This document shows positions 46,589 to 58,519 of a stretch of 64,000 nucleotides of DNA, in pieces. The translations under genes were made by a program, and so were the position numbers. The first letter of the stretch is position 1, and every line of letters begins with the position of its first letter. A model generated the notes under the pieces. The model was not told the DNA's origin. It searched no databases and worked only from the letters and a program-made list of their open reading frames with translations. The DNA is from Salinisphaera orenii subsp. orenii MK-B5 (GTDB taxonomy: Bacteria > Pseudomonadota > Gammaproteobacteria > Nevskiales > Salinisphaeraceae). The stretch is from the NCBI RefSeq assembly GCF_003788635.1, contig NZ_AYKH01000041.1:97921-161920 (forward strand). The letters are read 5' to 3'.

Positions 46589-47751
46589 GCGCGCCCGCGG
46601 CGATCTATCTCGATCACGCCGCCACGGCGCCGCTGGCGCCCGGCGTGGGCTCCGCGATGTGGCGGGTGCTGGACGGCGCGGACGCCAACCCGTCCTCGGC
46701 GCATGCGCCGGGCCGGGCGGCCGCCGCCGCGATCGACGCTGCGGCCGAGGCGCTCGCGGCGCTGATCGGGGCGCCGCCCGAGGCGCTGGTCTGGACCTCG
46801 GGCGCGACCGAGTCGATCAATCTCGCGCTCAAGGGCGCCGTCGGTTTCGCCGGCGGCGGCCATGTCGTGAGCGTGGTCACCGAGCATCACGCCACGCTCG
46901 ACACCCTCGACGTGCTCGAGCGCGGCGGCACGCGCGTCACCCGGCTGGGCGTGGACGGCGAAGGGCGCATCGATCTCGAGGCCCTGGACGCGGCGATCGC
47001 GGACGAGGCCACGCTCGTGTCGGTCATGCATGTGAACAACGAGACCGGGGTGATCCAGGACATTCCGGCGATCGGCGCCCTGTGTGCGGCCCGCGGGGTG
47101 CCGCTGCACGTCGATGCGGCCCAGAGTCTGGGCCGCGAGCGCATCGATGTCGCGGCCATGAACATCGCACTACTGTCGATGTCCGCCCACAAGATCGGCG
47201 GTCCGAAGGGCATCGGCGCGCTCTATGTGCGCCGCCGACCGCGTCTTGGGCTGGCCGCGCAGATCCATGGCGGCGGCCAGCAGGGCGGGCTGCGCTCCGG
47301 CACGCTGGCCGGTCATCAGATCGCCGGCTTCGGCGCGGCCGCCGACCATGCGCGGGCGGTGCGCGAGGCCGAGCAGCCGCGCCTGGCCGCGCTGCGCGAC
47401 CGGCTGGCGCAGCGGCTCTCGGCCATCGACGGGGTCACGCGCAACGGCAGCGGCGCGCATGTGGCCGCGCCGTTTCTCAACGTCAGCGTGGCCGGTGTTC
47501 ACGGCGACGCCCTGCTGACCGGGCTCACCGAGGGCGTGCCCGCGCTGGCTGTGGCCTCGGGGGCCGCCTGCAGCGCCGCCAAGGGCCAGTCGTCGTACGT
47601 TCTCCGGGCCATGGGGCGTAGCCCGCGCGAGGCCGGTGCGAGCGTGCGCTTCTCGCTCGGCGCGGCCACGGACGTGGCGGCCGTCGACGCGGCGGCCGCC
47701 CGGTTTGCCGAGGAGGTGGCCCGCCTGCGCGCGCTGGCATCGGCGGCATGA
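46585..47751 (+). CDS. Cysteine desulfurase, second of a tandem pair
   Basis: A 388-residue PLP enzyme, homologous to its neighbour but clearly different. K203 (SAHKIGGPKG) binds PLP, EHHATLD carries the His, and C329 is in ASGAACSAAKGQSSYVL. The insert around the catalytic Cys is shorter than in the first copy and resembles IscS (SxxPSYVL). Its start lies inside the previous gene's stop. Two desulfurases in one operon suggest specialised sulfur acceptors; neither acceptor is obvious except the degenerate IscU-like gene that follows. Confidence 0.93.
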   Translation: MSAPAAIYLDHAATAPLAPGVGSAMWRVLDGADANPSSAHAPGRAAAAAIDAAAEALAALIGAPPEALVWTSGATESINLALKGAVGFAGGGHVVSVVTEHHATLDTLDVLERGGTRVTRLGVDGEGRIDLEALDAAIADEATLVSVMHVNNETGVIQDIPAIGALCAARGVPLHVDAAQSLGRERIDVAAMNIALLSMSAHKIGGPKGIGALYVRRRPRLGLAAQIHGGGQQGGLRSGTLAGHQIAGFGAAADHARAVREAEQPRLAALRDRLAQRLSAIDGVTRNGSGAHVAAPFLNVSVAGVHGDALLTGLTEGVPALAVASGAACSAAKGQSSYVLRAMGRSPREAGASVRFSLGAATDVAAVDAAAARFAEEVARLRALASAA

Positions 47752-48125
47752 GATCGACGGCCACGCCCGCCGAGGCGCCGTGGCTGGGGCGTTTTCTGCG
47801 CCCGCGACACGCGGCGTGCGAATGTGACATCATTCAATGGAAAGGTTCGGGCGAGGCGGACACGCCGGCCGCCGACGCGCATTGCCGGCTGTTCGTGGAC
47901 GCCGCCGAGGGCGTCATTGCGTCGGCGGCGTTTGCGGCCTTCGGTCCGCCGGTCGTCATCGCCTGCGCCGACTGGGTCTGCGAATGGCTGAGCGGGCGAA
48001 CGATTGACGCAGCGCGTAGTCTGACGGTAAGGGAATTCGAACAGGCGCTGGTGCTGGCGCCGCACGAGCGATACGCCGGCCTGCTGGTGCTCGACGCACT
48101 GACCGGTGCGCTCCGGGATGTCTGA
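47748..48125 (+). CDS. IscU/NifU-like protein lacking the canonical cluster ligands
   Basis: A 125-residue protein with the shape of an IscU/NifU N-terminal scaffold. RFLRPRHA aligns with the HYENPRN start, and IASAAFAAFGPPVVIACADWVCEWLSGRTIDAARSL, in parts, aligns with the SAIASSSLVTEWVKGKSLDEA region. The three cluster cysteines and the conserved Asp are replaced: ACGD becomes AADA, GCG becomes GPP, and IHC becomes PHE. Other cysteines (C24, C26, C46, C73, C78) are present but in different places. It overlaps the desulfurase by 4 bp and precedes iscA. It may regulate the desulfurase or bind a partner rather than build clusters (inference). Confidence 0.7.
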   Translation: MRSTATPAEAPWLGRFLRPRHAACECDIIQWKGSGEADTPAADAHCRLFVDAAEGVIASAAFAAFGPPVVIACADWVCEWLSGRTIDAARSLTVREFEQALVLAPHERYAGLLVLDALTGALRDV

Positions 48126-48203
48126 GACGCTGCTGGCGATGCCGGCAGCCGCCCGTCGCGCCGGCGTGGGCCGGCTGGATCAGGCGCTTCCTAATCTGGG
48201 ATC

Positions 48204-48560
48204 ATGGACGTTATGAGTGAAGCAACAGTCGAAACCGAGGATCTGACGCTGACGCCGGCCGCGGCCGAGCGCATCAAGCATCAGCTCGCCCAGCGCGGCA
48301 GCGGTGTGGGGCTTCGCCTGGGTGTGCGCAAGTCCGGGTGCTCCGGCTATATGTACACCATGGACTACGCCGACGAGGTGGGCGCGAGCGACGATGTCTT
48401 CGAGGGCTTCGGCGCCAAGGTGGTGGTCGACCGCAAGCATATGGACGTGCTGCGGGGCACCGTCGTGGACTTCCGGGCCGAGGGCCTCAACCGCATGTTC
48501 CGCTTCGATAATCCGCGTGCGGTCAACGCCTGCGGCTGCGGCGAGTCGTTCACGGTGTAA
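48204..48560 (+). CDS. iscA: IscA/HesB-family iron-sulfur assembly protein
   Basis: A 118-residue A-type carrier. It contains the three conserved cysteines: C in KSGCSGYMY and two in NACGCGESF at the C-terminus. Such proteins pass iron or clusters to target proteins. It comes 78 bp after the IscU-like gene in the same direction. An internal ATG at 48213 (MSEATVE) is an alternative start. IscR, HscBA and a normal IscU are not in this operon. Confidence 0.93.
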   Translation: MDVMSEATVETEDLTLTPAAAERIKHQLAQRGSGVGLRLGVRKSGCSGYMYTMDYADEVGASDDVFEGFGAKVVVDRKHMDVLRGTVVDFRAEGLNRMFRFDNPRAVNACGCGESFTV

Positions 48561-48590
48561 CGCCGGCCCCGGCGGTCGGCGCAACGCGCC

Positions 48591-48620
48591 CTGACACGGC
48601 CGCCGCCGCCGGGCTACAAT
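48591..48620 (+). promoter_or_regulatory. Sigma-70-like promoter of ndk
   Basis: CTGACA (48591-48596) and TACAAT (48615-48620) are separated by 18 bases, a good match to the housekeeping consensus. The start point would be near 48627, about 70 bases before the ndk ATG. Confidence 0.55.
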
Positions 48621-48696
48621 ATGTGGTTATCCGCCGCGTGAGCGTTCTTGCGCGGCGTTCTAGTTTCACGAGTTACCGAATCATCCTGGAGAGATC

Positions 48697-49122
48697 ATGG
48701 CCGTCGAGCGCACCCTGTCGATCATCAAGCCGGACGCCGTCGCGAAGAACGTGATCGGCGACATCTATCGCCGTTTCGAGAACGCCGGCTTGCGCATCAT
48801 CGGTGCGCGTATGGTGCATCTGTCGCGCGAGCAGGCGGAATCCTTCTATGCGGTGCACGCCGAGCGCCCGTTCTTCGACGCCCTGGTGTCGTTCATGATC
48901 TCCGGCCCGGTGATGGTCCAGTGCCTGGAGGGCGAGGACGCCATCGCGAAGAATCGCGACCTGATGGGCGCGACGAACCCGAAGGAAGCCGAGGCCGGTA
49001 CCATTCGCGGCGATTTCGCCGAGTCCATCGATGCCAACGCCGTCCACGGCTCCGATGCGCCCGACACCGCGGCCACCGAGATCGATTTCTTCTTCGGCCA
49101 GGACGGCCTCTGCCCGCGCTGA
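48697..49122 (+). CDS. ndk: Nucleoside diphosphate kinase
   Basis: A 141-residue kinase that balances nucleoside triphosphate pools. The fold starts [12 protein letters not shown], with the catalytic His in NAVHGSDAP. Length and sequence are typical of the bacterial enzyme. A GGAGAG lies before the ATG. It begins the run ndk-rlmN-pilF-rodZ-hisS, a classic gammaproteobacterial order. Confidence 0.97.
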   Translation: MAVERTLSIIKPDAVAKNVIGDIYRRFENAGLRIIGARMVHLSREQAESFYAVHAERPFFDALVSFMISGPVMVQCLEGEDAIAKNRDLMGATNPKEAEAGTIRGDFAESIDANAVHGSDAPDTAATEIDFFFGQDGLCPR

Positions 49123-49144
49123 AGGGGCGAGCCGGCATCCCATC

Positions 49145-50325
<1,181 letters not shown>

Positions 50326-50329
<4 letters not shown>

Positions 50330-51081
50330 GGCGTGCGCGGCGGGGCGCCGCTGCCTGCATGCTGGTGGCCTGCGCGGTGGCGCTCGGCGGTTGTGCCACC
50401 TCGGGTGACGGGGTCGACACCCGCCAGGCGGCCGAGGCCAACGCCAGCCTGGGCGCGGATTATCTGCGCCGCAACGAGAACGACCAGGCTCTGGCGCGTT
50501 TCCGGCGCGCGCTGGACTACGACAGCGACAACGCCTCGGCGGTCTGGGGCATGGCGATCGTCAAGGATCGTCTCGACGAGCCCGAGGCGGCGCGGCGCTA
50601 CTACGAGCGCGCCGTCGACCTGCGCCCGAACGCGCCGGTCTACAACAGTTACGCGGCGTTTCTGTGCCGTCAGGGTGACGTCGATCGGGCGCTGGAATAC
50701 TTCGACCGCGCCGCCGACGATCCGCGCTACGCCGGGGCGCCGGATGCGCTGGCCAACGCCGGCCTGTGTCTGGAGCGCGCCGACCGCGGCAAGGCCGCTG
50801 AACGGTATTATCGCGACGCGCTCGAGGGCGACGGCGAGCAGTTCACCGCGCTCGTGCACATGGCGCGGCTGATGTACGACCGTGGTGAATACCTCAGCGC
50901 CCGCGGGTTCATCGAGCGCGCCGATGCGGCCGCCGATCTCGAGGCCGAGCAGCTGCGGCTGGCCGCGCGGATCGAACTCGCGCTGGGCGACCGGGGCGCC
51001 GCGGCCGATTATGTCGGCCGTTACAACGCGAGTCGTCCGGCGGCTAACCTGTCGCTTCGGCAATTGGAGCAATCGCGCTGA
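50326..51081 (+). CDS. pilF: Type IV pilus assembly lipoprotein PilF/PilW
   Basis: A 251-residue outer-membrane lipoprotein with a lipobox (LGGC at about residue 22) and several TPR repeats, such as [20 protein letters not shown] and [20 protein letters not shown]. PilF/PilW is the pilotin needed for PilQ secretin assembly. The gene order rlmN-pilF-rodZ is common. The ATG overlaps the rlmN stop by 4 bp and the stop overlaps the rodZ start by one base. Confidence 0.93.
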
Positions 51082-52103
51082 TGAACGAGTTCGACGATCA
51101 TTACGACGAGGATGCGCCTTCGGCGTCGCTCACGCAGAACAAGGCGGACGGCCTGTCGCCGGGCGAGATCCTGCGCGAGGCGCGTCTGAGCCACGACTAC
51201 ACCGTGGCCGACCTCTGCGCCCAGACCAAGTTCTCGCCGAAGACCGTCAACGCACTCGAGGACAACGATTTCGCGGCCCTGTCCCAGCCGGTATTCGCGC
51301 GCGGCTACTACCGCCAGTGCGCCAAGGTCCTGGACATCAATCAGGATCGGCTCATGGCGGCCTACAGCGCCTGGGCGGGGGACGCCGCGGCGCGGCCGGC
51401 CTCTCCGAGCGCGGTCGACGTGGTCCCGCAGGACGTCACCCCGCAGCGCTGGCGCGCGCTGGGCCTGGTCGCCGCGCTGCTGGCGCTGCTGGTGGTGATC
51501 GGCGCGGTGTTCGTGTTCCTGCCCGATGCCTCGCTGCCGGACGACAACGACGGCTCGGACAACACCATCGTTCTCGACGATCAGTCGTCGGACGCCGGCG
51601 CCGAGGGCGCGACCGCCAATGACGCCGACGTAGAGACGTCCGGCGACGACGGCGTGGCCACGGGCGGTAACGCCAGCGCGCCGGAAGCCGTCTCGGAGGC
51701 GGCCGGAGAGCAGACGACGACGGGCACCGACCAGCCGGCCGGCGGCCGCAACGTCAACGACACCCTGGGCCTGAGCGACGACGACACGGACAGCGACGAC
51801 ACGAACGGCAGCGCCGCCGATGAGGCCTCGAACGAGCCCCAGATCGCGCCGAACCACCTGGTGATGGAGTTCGAGGAACGTTCGTGGGTGGACGTGCGCG
51901 ACGCCGACGGCAACCGCCTGCTGACCGGGATCTACGAGGCCGGCGACACGCAGGAACTCGAGGCGCCGGCGCCGTATCGCATCACCCTCGGCTTCGCGCC
52001 GGGTGTCAGCATGACCATCGGCGGCGAGCCGGTGGACGTGGCCGGGGCGACCACGGGCAACAGTACGGCCCGCCTGACCGTGGAGGCACGCGAGAGCGAA
52101 TGA
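51081..52103 (+). CDS. rodZ: Cytoskeletal protein RodZ
   Basis: A 340-residue bitopic membrane protein. Residues about 24-95 form a helix-turn-helix of the RodZ type ([19 protein letters not shown], then [13 protein letters not shown]) that binds MreB. A single helix ([19 protein letters not shown]) follows at about 132, then a long Asp/Ser/Asn-rich acidic linker (about 155-250) and a C-terminal DUF4115 beta domain with [17 protein letters not shown]. It keeps rod shape. The acidic linker is unusually long. Confidence 0.94.
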   Translation: MNEFDDHYDEDAPSASLTQNKADGLSPGEILREARLSHDYTVADLCAQTKFSPKTVNALEDNDFAALSQPVFARGYYRQCAKVLDINQDRLMAAYSAWAGDAAARPASPSAVDVVPQDVTPQRWRALGLVAALLALLVVIGAVFVFLPDASLPDDNDGSDNTIVLDDQSSDAGAEGATANDADVETSGDDGVATGGNASAPEAVSEAAGEQTTTGTDQPAGGRNVNDTLGLSDDDTDSDDTNGSAADEASNEPQIAPNHLVMEFEERSWVDVRDADGNRLLTGIYEAGDTQELEAPAPYRITLGFAPGVSMTIGGEPVDVAGATTGNSTARLTVEARESE

Positions 52104-52131
52104 GCATGACCGAGACCGCGAGCGCCCGGCG

Positions 52132-53409
<1,278 letters not shown>

Positions 53410-53476
53410 ACCCGCGTGGCGTGCGGATGTCAACGAGTCTCGTCACCGTCCAATAACAACGCAAAGTGATTGCTGC

Positions 53477-54148
53477 ATGGCCGATTTCGACAACGAAGAA
53501 CTGAGCCGGGTCCGACAATGGTGGGCCGCCAACGGCAACGCCCTGATGATCGGCGTCCTGGTCGGGCTGATCGTGATCGCCGCGTGGGGCGGCTGGAACT
53601 GGTACCAGAACCGCCAGGCCGCGGCCGCCGCCGACATCAGCGCGCAGATCGAAGGCGCGCTCGTCAACGGCGCGATCGACGATAGTGTGGTCGAAGCCGT
53701 TGAGCGGCTCGAGAACGACTATTCCGGCACGCCCTATGCGACGGGCGCCGCGCTGGGTCTGGCGAGCGCCTACGTCGCCGACTCCGAGTACGACAAGGCG
53801 ATGCCGCACCTCGACTGGGCGGTCGACAACGCCTCCGAAGAGGGCATGCGCCACATCGCCCGGGTCCGCAAGGCTCGCCTGCTGTGGACGCAGGACGACG
53901 CCGAAGCCGCCCTGACGCTGCTCGAGACGGATCATCCCGCGGCCTTCGACGCCCTCTATGCCGAGGTGGCGGGTGACATCCACGCCGCCCGCGGCGATCG
54001 CGAGGCCGCCCATCAGGCCTATCAGCGTGCGCTGGATGCCCTGCCGCAGGACACGCCGCGGCAGCCGCTTCAGAACAAGCTGGCCGACAACGCGCCGGCC
54101 GACGACGCCGGCGCCGGATCCGAACAGGAGAGCGCTTCCGCATCATGA
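53477..54148 (+). CDS. yfgM: YfgM-family ancillary translocon/BAM protein
   Basis: A 223-residue inner-membrane protein with a short cytosolic start, one helix (MIGVLVGLIVIAAWGGWNWY) and a periplasmic TPR-like domain (AYVADSEYDKAMPHLDWA). YfgM binds the SecYEG translocon and periplasmic chaperones. The tail is acidic and Ala-rich. It overlaps bamB by 4 bp, the usual order hisS-yfgM-bamB-der. Confidence 0.94.
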   Translation: MADFDNEELSRVRQWWAANGNALMIGVLVGLIVIAAWGGWNWYQNRQAAAAADISAQIEGALVNGAIDDSVVEAVERLENDYSGTPYATGAALGLASAYVADSEYDKAMPHLDWAVDNASEEGMRHIARVRKARLLWTQDDAEAALTLLETDHPAAFDALYAEVAGDIHAARGDREAAHQAYQRALDALPQDTPRQPLQNKLADNAPADDAGAGSEQESASAS

Positions 54149-55317
54149 GCAATCGACGCACCATCCCCGGCGCCGTCGGCCTGCTGGCCGCGGCGAGTGT
54201 GCTGCTTACGGCCTGTGGCGGCGGCGCCACCGTGGCCCAGCCGACCCCGCTCGACGAACTGGAGGCGCCGGCATACCGCATGCAGACCCTCTGGCAGACG
54301 GATGCCGGTGCGGGCGCGGGCGAGTTCGTCAGCGGCTTCGTCCCGGCGGTCGCCGACGGCCGCGTGTACGTGGCCAATCGCGACGGCTATGTGCGTGCGC
54401 TGGACCTGGGCACCGGCGAGACCATTTTTCGTTCGCGTACCGGCGATCGGTTGATCGCGGGGCCCGCGGTCGGGGACGACACGCTGCTCATGGGCACCCG
54501 TGACGGCCAGGTCGTGGCGCTGTCGGCGACCACCGGCGAACGGAAATGGACCACGGAACTGGCCAGCGAGATCATCGCGCCGCCGGCGATCTCGGAGGGC
54601 CTGGGAGTGGTCCGCACGCTCGACGGCCGCGTGGTTGCACTCAATCTGGGCGACGGCCGCCGGCGCTGGTCGGTCGAGTACAGCGTGCCCACACTGACCA
54701 TGCGCGGCACGTCGTCGCCGGTCATCGTCGACGGCACGGTGTACGCCGGCCTCGACAACGGCAAGATCGTCGCGCTCGATCTCGACAACGGCGAGCAGCG
54801 CTGGGAGCAGGCGATCGCGCTGCCGAGCGGCCGCTCGGAACTGGAGCGCATCGTGGACATCGACGCCGACCCGCTGGTCGTCGGCGGCGAGCTCTATGCC
54901 GTGAGCGCCGGCGGCCGGATGGCGTCGCTGTCGCTGGCGGGCGGTCGTCTGCGCTGGTCGGCGGACGTCGCCGCGGAGACCGGTCTCGCCTACGATGACG
55001 ACAACATCTTCACCGCTGACATGGACGGCATCGTCCGCGCCTTCAACCGGCTGACCGGCAGCCAGAGCTGGCAGCAGGATGCGCTCGAATACCGCCGTCT
55101 CTCGGCGCCGTCGACCTATCAGGGCGATGTGCTGGTGGGCGATCTCGAGGGCTACGTGCACTGGCTGTCCGCCGACGACGGCCAGGTGTTGGCCCGCGGC
55201 CGGCCCTTCGAGGAAGCCATTCGTGCGCGGCCGGTGGTCGCCGGAGATCGCGTGCTCGTGCTCGGCGCCGACGGCGAGATCGCGGCGGTGCGCTTTGGCC
55301 CCGTCGACGGCTCGTAG
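54145..55317 (+). CDS. bamB: Outer-membrane protein assembly factor BamB
   Basis: A 390-residue lipoprotein (lipobox LTAC near residue 22) that folds into an eight-bladed propeller built from PQQ-like repeats, visible as the recurring TGExxWxxxL and GxVxALxxxDG patterns. It helps the BAM complex insert beta-barrel proteins. It is preceded by yfgM and followed 21 bp later by der. Confidence 0.95.
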   Translation: MSNRRTIPGAVGLLAAASVLLTACGGGATVAQPTPLDELEAPAYRMQTLWQTDAGAGAGEFVSGFVPAVADGRVYVANRDGYVRALDLGTGETIFRSRTGDRLIAGPAVGDDTLLMGTRDGQVVALSATTGERKWTTELASEIIAPPAISEGLGVVRTLDGRVVALNLGDGRRRWSVEYSVPTLTMRGTSSPVIVDGTVYAGLDNGKIVALDLDNGEQRWEQAIALPSGRSELERIVDIDADPLVVGGELYAVSAGGRMASLSLAGGRLRWSADVAAETGLAYDDDNIFTADMDGIVRAFNRLTGSQSWQQDALEYRRLSAPSTYQGDVLVGDLEGYVHWLSADDGQVLARGRPFEEAIRARPVVAGDRVLVLGADGEIAAVRFGPVDGS

Positions 55318-55338
55318 CGGCCCCGGACAGGACCCCCG

Positions 55339-56691
55339 ATGACCGACGCGCTGCCGGTTGTGGCCCTCGTGGGCCGGCCGAACGTGGGCAAGTCCACGCT
55401 GTTCAACCGGCTGACGCGGTCGCGCGATGCGCTGGTCGCGGATCAGCCGGGGGTCACCCGCGACCGCCATTACGGCTTCGCGGTGTACGAGACACAGCGC
55501 TACATCGTCGTCGATACCGGCGGTATCGGTCAGGACGACGAAGACATCGACACCCAGGCCTTCGCCCAGACCGAGGCAGCGCTCGAGGAAGCCGACGTCG
55601 TCCTGTTGATCACCGACCATCGCCAGGGGCTGCTCGCCGGCGACGCCGCGATCGCCGACCGGCTGCGGCGCATCGAGCGGCCGGTGCACGTGGTCGTCAA
55701 CAAGAGCGAGGGCGAGCAGAGCGTGAGCGCCATCGCCGAGTTCCATGCGCTGGGTCTCGGCGAGCCCTGGGCCGTCTCCGCCGCCCACGGCGACCGCGTG
55801 GGGCTGCTGCTGGAGCACGTCTTCGCCCAGCTCCCGGCGCCGCGCGCGCTGGTCTCGGCCCACGACCGCGATGCCATCCGCCTGGCGCTGTTGGGGCGCC
55901 CGAACGCGGGCAAGTCCACGCTCGTCAATCGCCTGCTGGGCGAGACCCGCATGCTCACGCGGGACGCGCCGGGGACCACCCGCGACGCCGTGGCCAGCGA
56001 GTTCAGCTTCGACGAGCGGCCCTACGTGATTGTCGACACCGCGGGTGTGCGGCGACGGGCGCGTATCAGCGATACGGTGGAAAAAATCAGCGTGGTCAAG
56101 GCCATGCAGGCCGCTGAGGCGGCCCAGGTGGTCATCGTCATGCTCGATGCCCGCGCCGGCCTGTCGACCCAGGACATCCGCCTGCTGAGCCTGGCCGTGG
56201 AGCGCGGCCGCGCCGCCGTGATCGCGGTGAACAAGTGGGACGGGCTCTCCGAGAAACAGCGGCAGCGCCTGCACGCCGAGCTGGTCGAGCGCATCGGCGC
56301 CTTCGACTATCTGCCCCTGCTGTTCGTCTCCGCGCTGCACGGCTCCGGCCTGCGGGAGCTGCTGGACGCGGTCCAGGCCTCGCATCGGGCGGCGTTCGCG
56401 GAGCTGAGCACCAATGCGCTGTCGCGCACGCTGGAGGATGCCGTCGAGCAGCACGCGCCGCCGGCCATCCACGGACGTCGCATCAAGCTGCGCTTCGCCC
56501 ACCAGGGCGGACGCAACCCGCCGACGATCGTCATCCACGGCAACCAGACGCAGCGCCTGTCGGACGAGTACAAGCGTTATCTGATGCGTCGCTTCCGCGA
56601 GAAGTTCGACCTGTTCGGCACGCCCATCCATCTGGTGTTCAAGAACAGCGACAATCCCTACGCCGGCAAGGCGCGCACCCAGCGCCGATAG
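55339..56691 (+). CDS. der: GTPase Der (EngA)
   Basis: A 450-residue GTPase with two G domains: G1 motifs GRPNVGKST (about 11-19) and GRPNAGKST (about 187-195), DTGG and DTAG G3 motifs, NKSE and NKWD G4 motifs, then a KH-like C-terminal domain. It is needed for 50S ribosome assembly. Length and layout are normal. It ends the ndk-der run. Confidence 0.96.
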   Translation: MTDALPVVALVGRPNVGKSTLFNRLTRSRDALVADQPGVTRDRHYGFAVYETQRYIVVDTGGIGQDDEDIDTQAFAQTEAALEEADVVLLITDHRQGLLAGDAAIADRLRRIERPVHVVVNKSEGEQSVSAIAEFHALGLGEPWAVSAAHGDRVGLLLEHVFAQLPAPRALVSAHDRDAIRLALLGRPNAGKSTLVNRLLGETRMLTRDAPGTTRDAVASEFSFDERPYVIVDTAGVRRRARISDTVEKISVVKAMQAAEAAQVVIVMLDARAGLSTQDIRLLSLAVERGRAAVIAVNKWDGLSEKQRQRLHAELVERIGAFDYLPLLFVSALHGSGLRELLDAVQASHRAAFAELSTNALSRTLEDAVEQHAPPAIHGRRIKLRFAHQGGRNPPTIVIHGNQTQRLSDEYKRYLMRRFREKFDLFGTPIHLVFKNSDNPYAGKARTQRR

Positions 56692-57277
56692 GCCGGCCGA
56701 ACGCGCGGGGAGAACCGCCGAGGCCGTTCCGCAGGACGTTCCGGCGAGAGGGCGTGATCATCATCGTGCGGTGTGTTCCGGCGGTGGTCGGTATCGTCCG
56801 GGTTCAGGAGTCGGGACCAACGGCTGGCCGCACGGGCCGGCCGCCATCGAAAGCGCGTGCAAGCCACGGCCCGCATGGCGCGGGGCCCTGCGCACTAACG
56901 TCTGTTTCGGCTATCGGATCCCGCCGAGGTTTGACGGGCTAAGCGATCGAGCGCTCGCTTGGCCCCTGGCAAGCCTCGGCATGCCCTGCCGTCGAACACC
57001 ACACCGGTCTCGAAACGCATTGGCATGGCGGTGGTTGGCCTGTCCCACGGGAGCGGAACATCCGCCAAGCCGGCGGATTGGCGATCGTCGAGCGTGACCC
57101 GATCCTGGAGCCGTCGCCGCTCGATCCCGATATACCCGCCTGGCCCGCCTGATAGCGGGACCATGGCCGCCGCTAGAGACGACATAGGCGGGCGTCGCGA
57201 AACGCCGCGCGCCTAGTCGCCTCGGCTCTTATGACAATTGTCGCCGAGTCGGGCCAGCCTCCGTTGGCGACGGACGG
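56692..57277. other. Gene-free interval after der
   Basis: These 586 bases contain no gene I can support; open frames on both strands are short and overlap. A segment near 57060-57150 shows faint likeness to the dispersed repeat (GGCGATCGT...CCGATCCTGGA), too weak to call. It separates convergent transcripts. Confidence 0.45.
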
Positions 57278-57317
57278 AAGAAACGGCACGCGACGGCATC
57301 CCCATGCCGCCGCGTGC
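57278..57317 (-). terminator. Rho-independent terminator of the SH3 lipoprotein gene
   Basis: On the minus strand a 14-bp stem (GCACGCGGCGGCAT with a loop of GGGG, one G-T wobble) is followed by CGTTTCTT. It begins 20 bases past the gene's stop. Confidence 0.75.
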
Positions 57318-57336
57318 TGCTGCTACAGCGCCGCGG

Positions 57337-58440
57337 CTACTGCTTGAGCAGGAAGTCCGCGACCCAGCCCTTGCGGCCGTCGTCGAACTCGACGTAGCTC
57401 CAGTCGTTCTCCTTTTTCAGGATCCCAACCGAGTCGCCCTGCTGGACCTGGAACAGCACCTCGGAGTCGGTCGTCGCGCGGCTGCGAACATTCACCGTGC
57501 TGCCGTCGATCTCCGCACGGGGTGCGCTCTCGGGCTCGTCCGGCTGTGCCGCATCGTCGTCCGTCGTCGAGTCGGCATCGTCGCCGTCGGCGTCCGGGCT
57601 TTCCGCCGCGTCCGCGCCGCCGGCCGCGGCGGGCTCAGCGGGTTCGGCCGAATCGTCGCTTTCGGTCGTGTCGGCCTTGGGGCATTGGTTGAACAGGCGC
57701 TCGAACCAGTTGCACTCGCCTGCCGGCGCCGAGTCGTCGTCCGCCTTCGATGCGTCGGCCGGGGCGGCCTCCGGCTCGTACGGTTCGCGACGGCCGTCGG
57801 GATACTCGAGTACCGGCTTCATCTCCTGCGGCACGACCTCGACCGGGCCGGTCGTGATGCGGGCATCGTCGGCGTCCGGCAGGCTCGTCGGCTGCTCGCC
57901 GTCGATGTAGAACTGCCAGACCTCGACCTGCAGCGTGTCCTCGTGCGGTTTCCAGCCCACCACCAGGCCGCTGTTGTTCCAGACGTAGCGCAGGCGCCGG
58001 ATCTGCATCCAGACCATGGCGTCGTCCACCGTCTCGAAGCGCTTCTGACCCTCCTCGAGGTCCACCTCGGTGAGGCCGTCGGCGTCCTCCCAGACCGGCG
58101 GCCTGCCCTCGAAGTGGATGCCCAGGCTGCCACCCATGCGCTCCTCGCGCGGTTCGAGCACCACGCCGCGGCGCAGGCCGCGCCAGCTGTAGACGCGGCG
58201 CAGGCCGGGGCCGGCCTCGATCTTGATGCGGCCCCAGGGCGCGTCCGCCACCACCTGCGTGCCTTCGGAGAGCACGACTTCGTTGTCTTCCGGCACTGGC
58301 GGTCCGTCCTCGGGCACCGGCGGCGGCTCGGGCGTGACGACCTTGGGGCCGGTGACACAGCCCGCGGCGAGCAGGAGAAGGGCGAGGGCGGCACACACGC
58401 GCACGGGGCGACGGGCCGCGGAAAGCGAAGGTCTGATCAT
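57337..58440 (-). CDS. SH3-domain lipoprotein with acidic linker
   Basis: A 367-residue protein with a lipoprotein signal (ALALLLLAAGC, mature Cys about 28). Residues 60-220 form a domain I do not recognise: RIKIEAGPGLRRVYSWRG, then VWMQIRRLRYVWNNSGLVVGW. A 75-residue Asp/Ala/Glu/Pro linker (about 228-302) follows, and the last 60 residues are a bacterial SH3 domain (STVNVRSRATTDSEVLFQVQQGDSVG to WVADFLLKQ). It is probably anchored in the outer or inner membrane, with the SH3 domain binding peptidoglycan. No partner is evident. A strong terminator follows. Confidence 0.85.
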   Translation of the reverse strand: MIRPSLSAARRPVRVCAALALLLLAAGCVTGPKVVTPEPPPVPEDGPPVPEDNEVVLSEGTQVVADAPWGRIKIEAGPGLRRVYSWRGLRRGVVLEPREERMGGSLGIHFEGRPPVWEDADGLTEVDLEEGQKRFETVDDAMVWMQIRRLRYVWNNSGLVVGWKPHEDTLQVEVWQFYIDGEQPTSLPDADDARITTGPVEVVPQEMKPVLEYPDGRREPYEPEAAPADASKADDDSAPAGECNWFERLFNQCPKADTTESDDSAEPAEPAAAGGADAAESPDADGDDADSTTDDDAAQPDEPESAPRAEIDGSTVNVRSRATTDSEVLFQVQQGDSVGILKKENDWSYVEFDDGRKGWVADFLLKQ

Positions 58441-58519
58441 AGGTCTCGATACCCCTGTCTGTTGGTTGGATTCCGCATCGTCGTACGCCTTGCGCCACGC
58501 AATCGCGGAATCGGTCCGC

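Noticed and set aside
54070..56631. 853-codon minus-strand frame over bamB and der
   Set aside because: Both plus-strand genes are complete and conserved; this is a shadow frame.
57040..57160. Possible fourth copy of the dispersed repeat
   Set aside because: Similarity is limited to a few short words such as GGCGATCGT and CGATCC, about 65 percent by eye without the conserved hairpins, so chance in GC-rich DNA is as likely.
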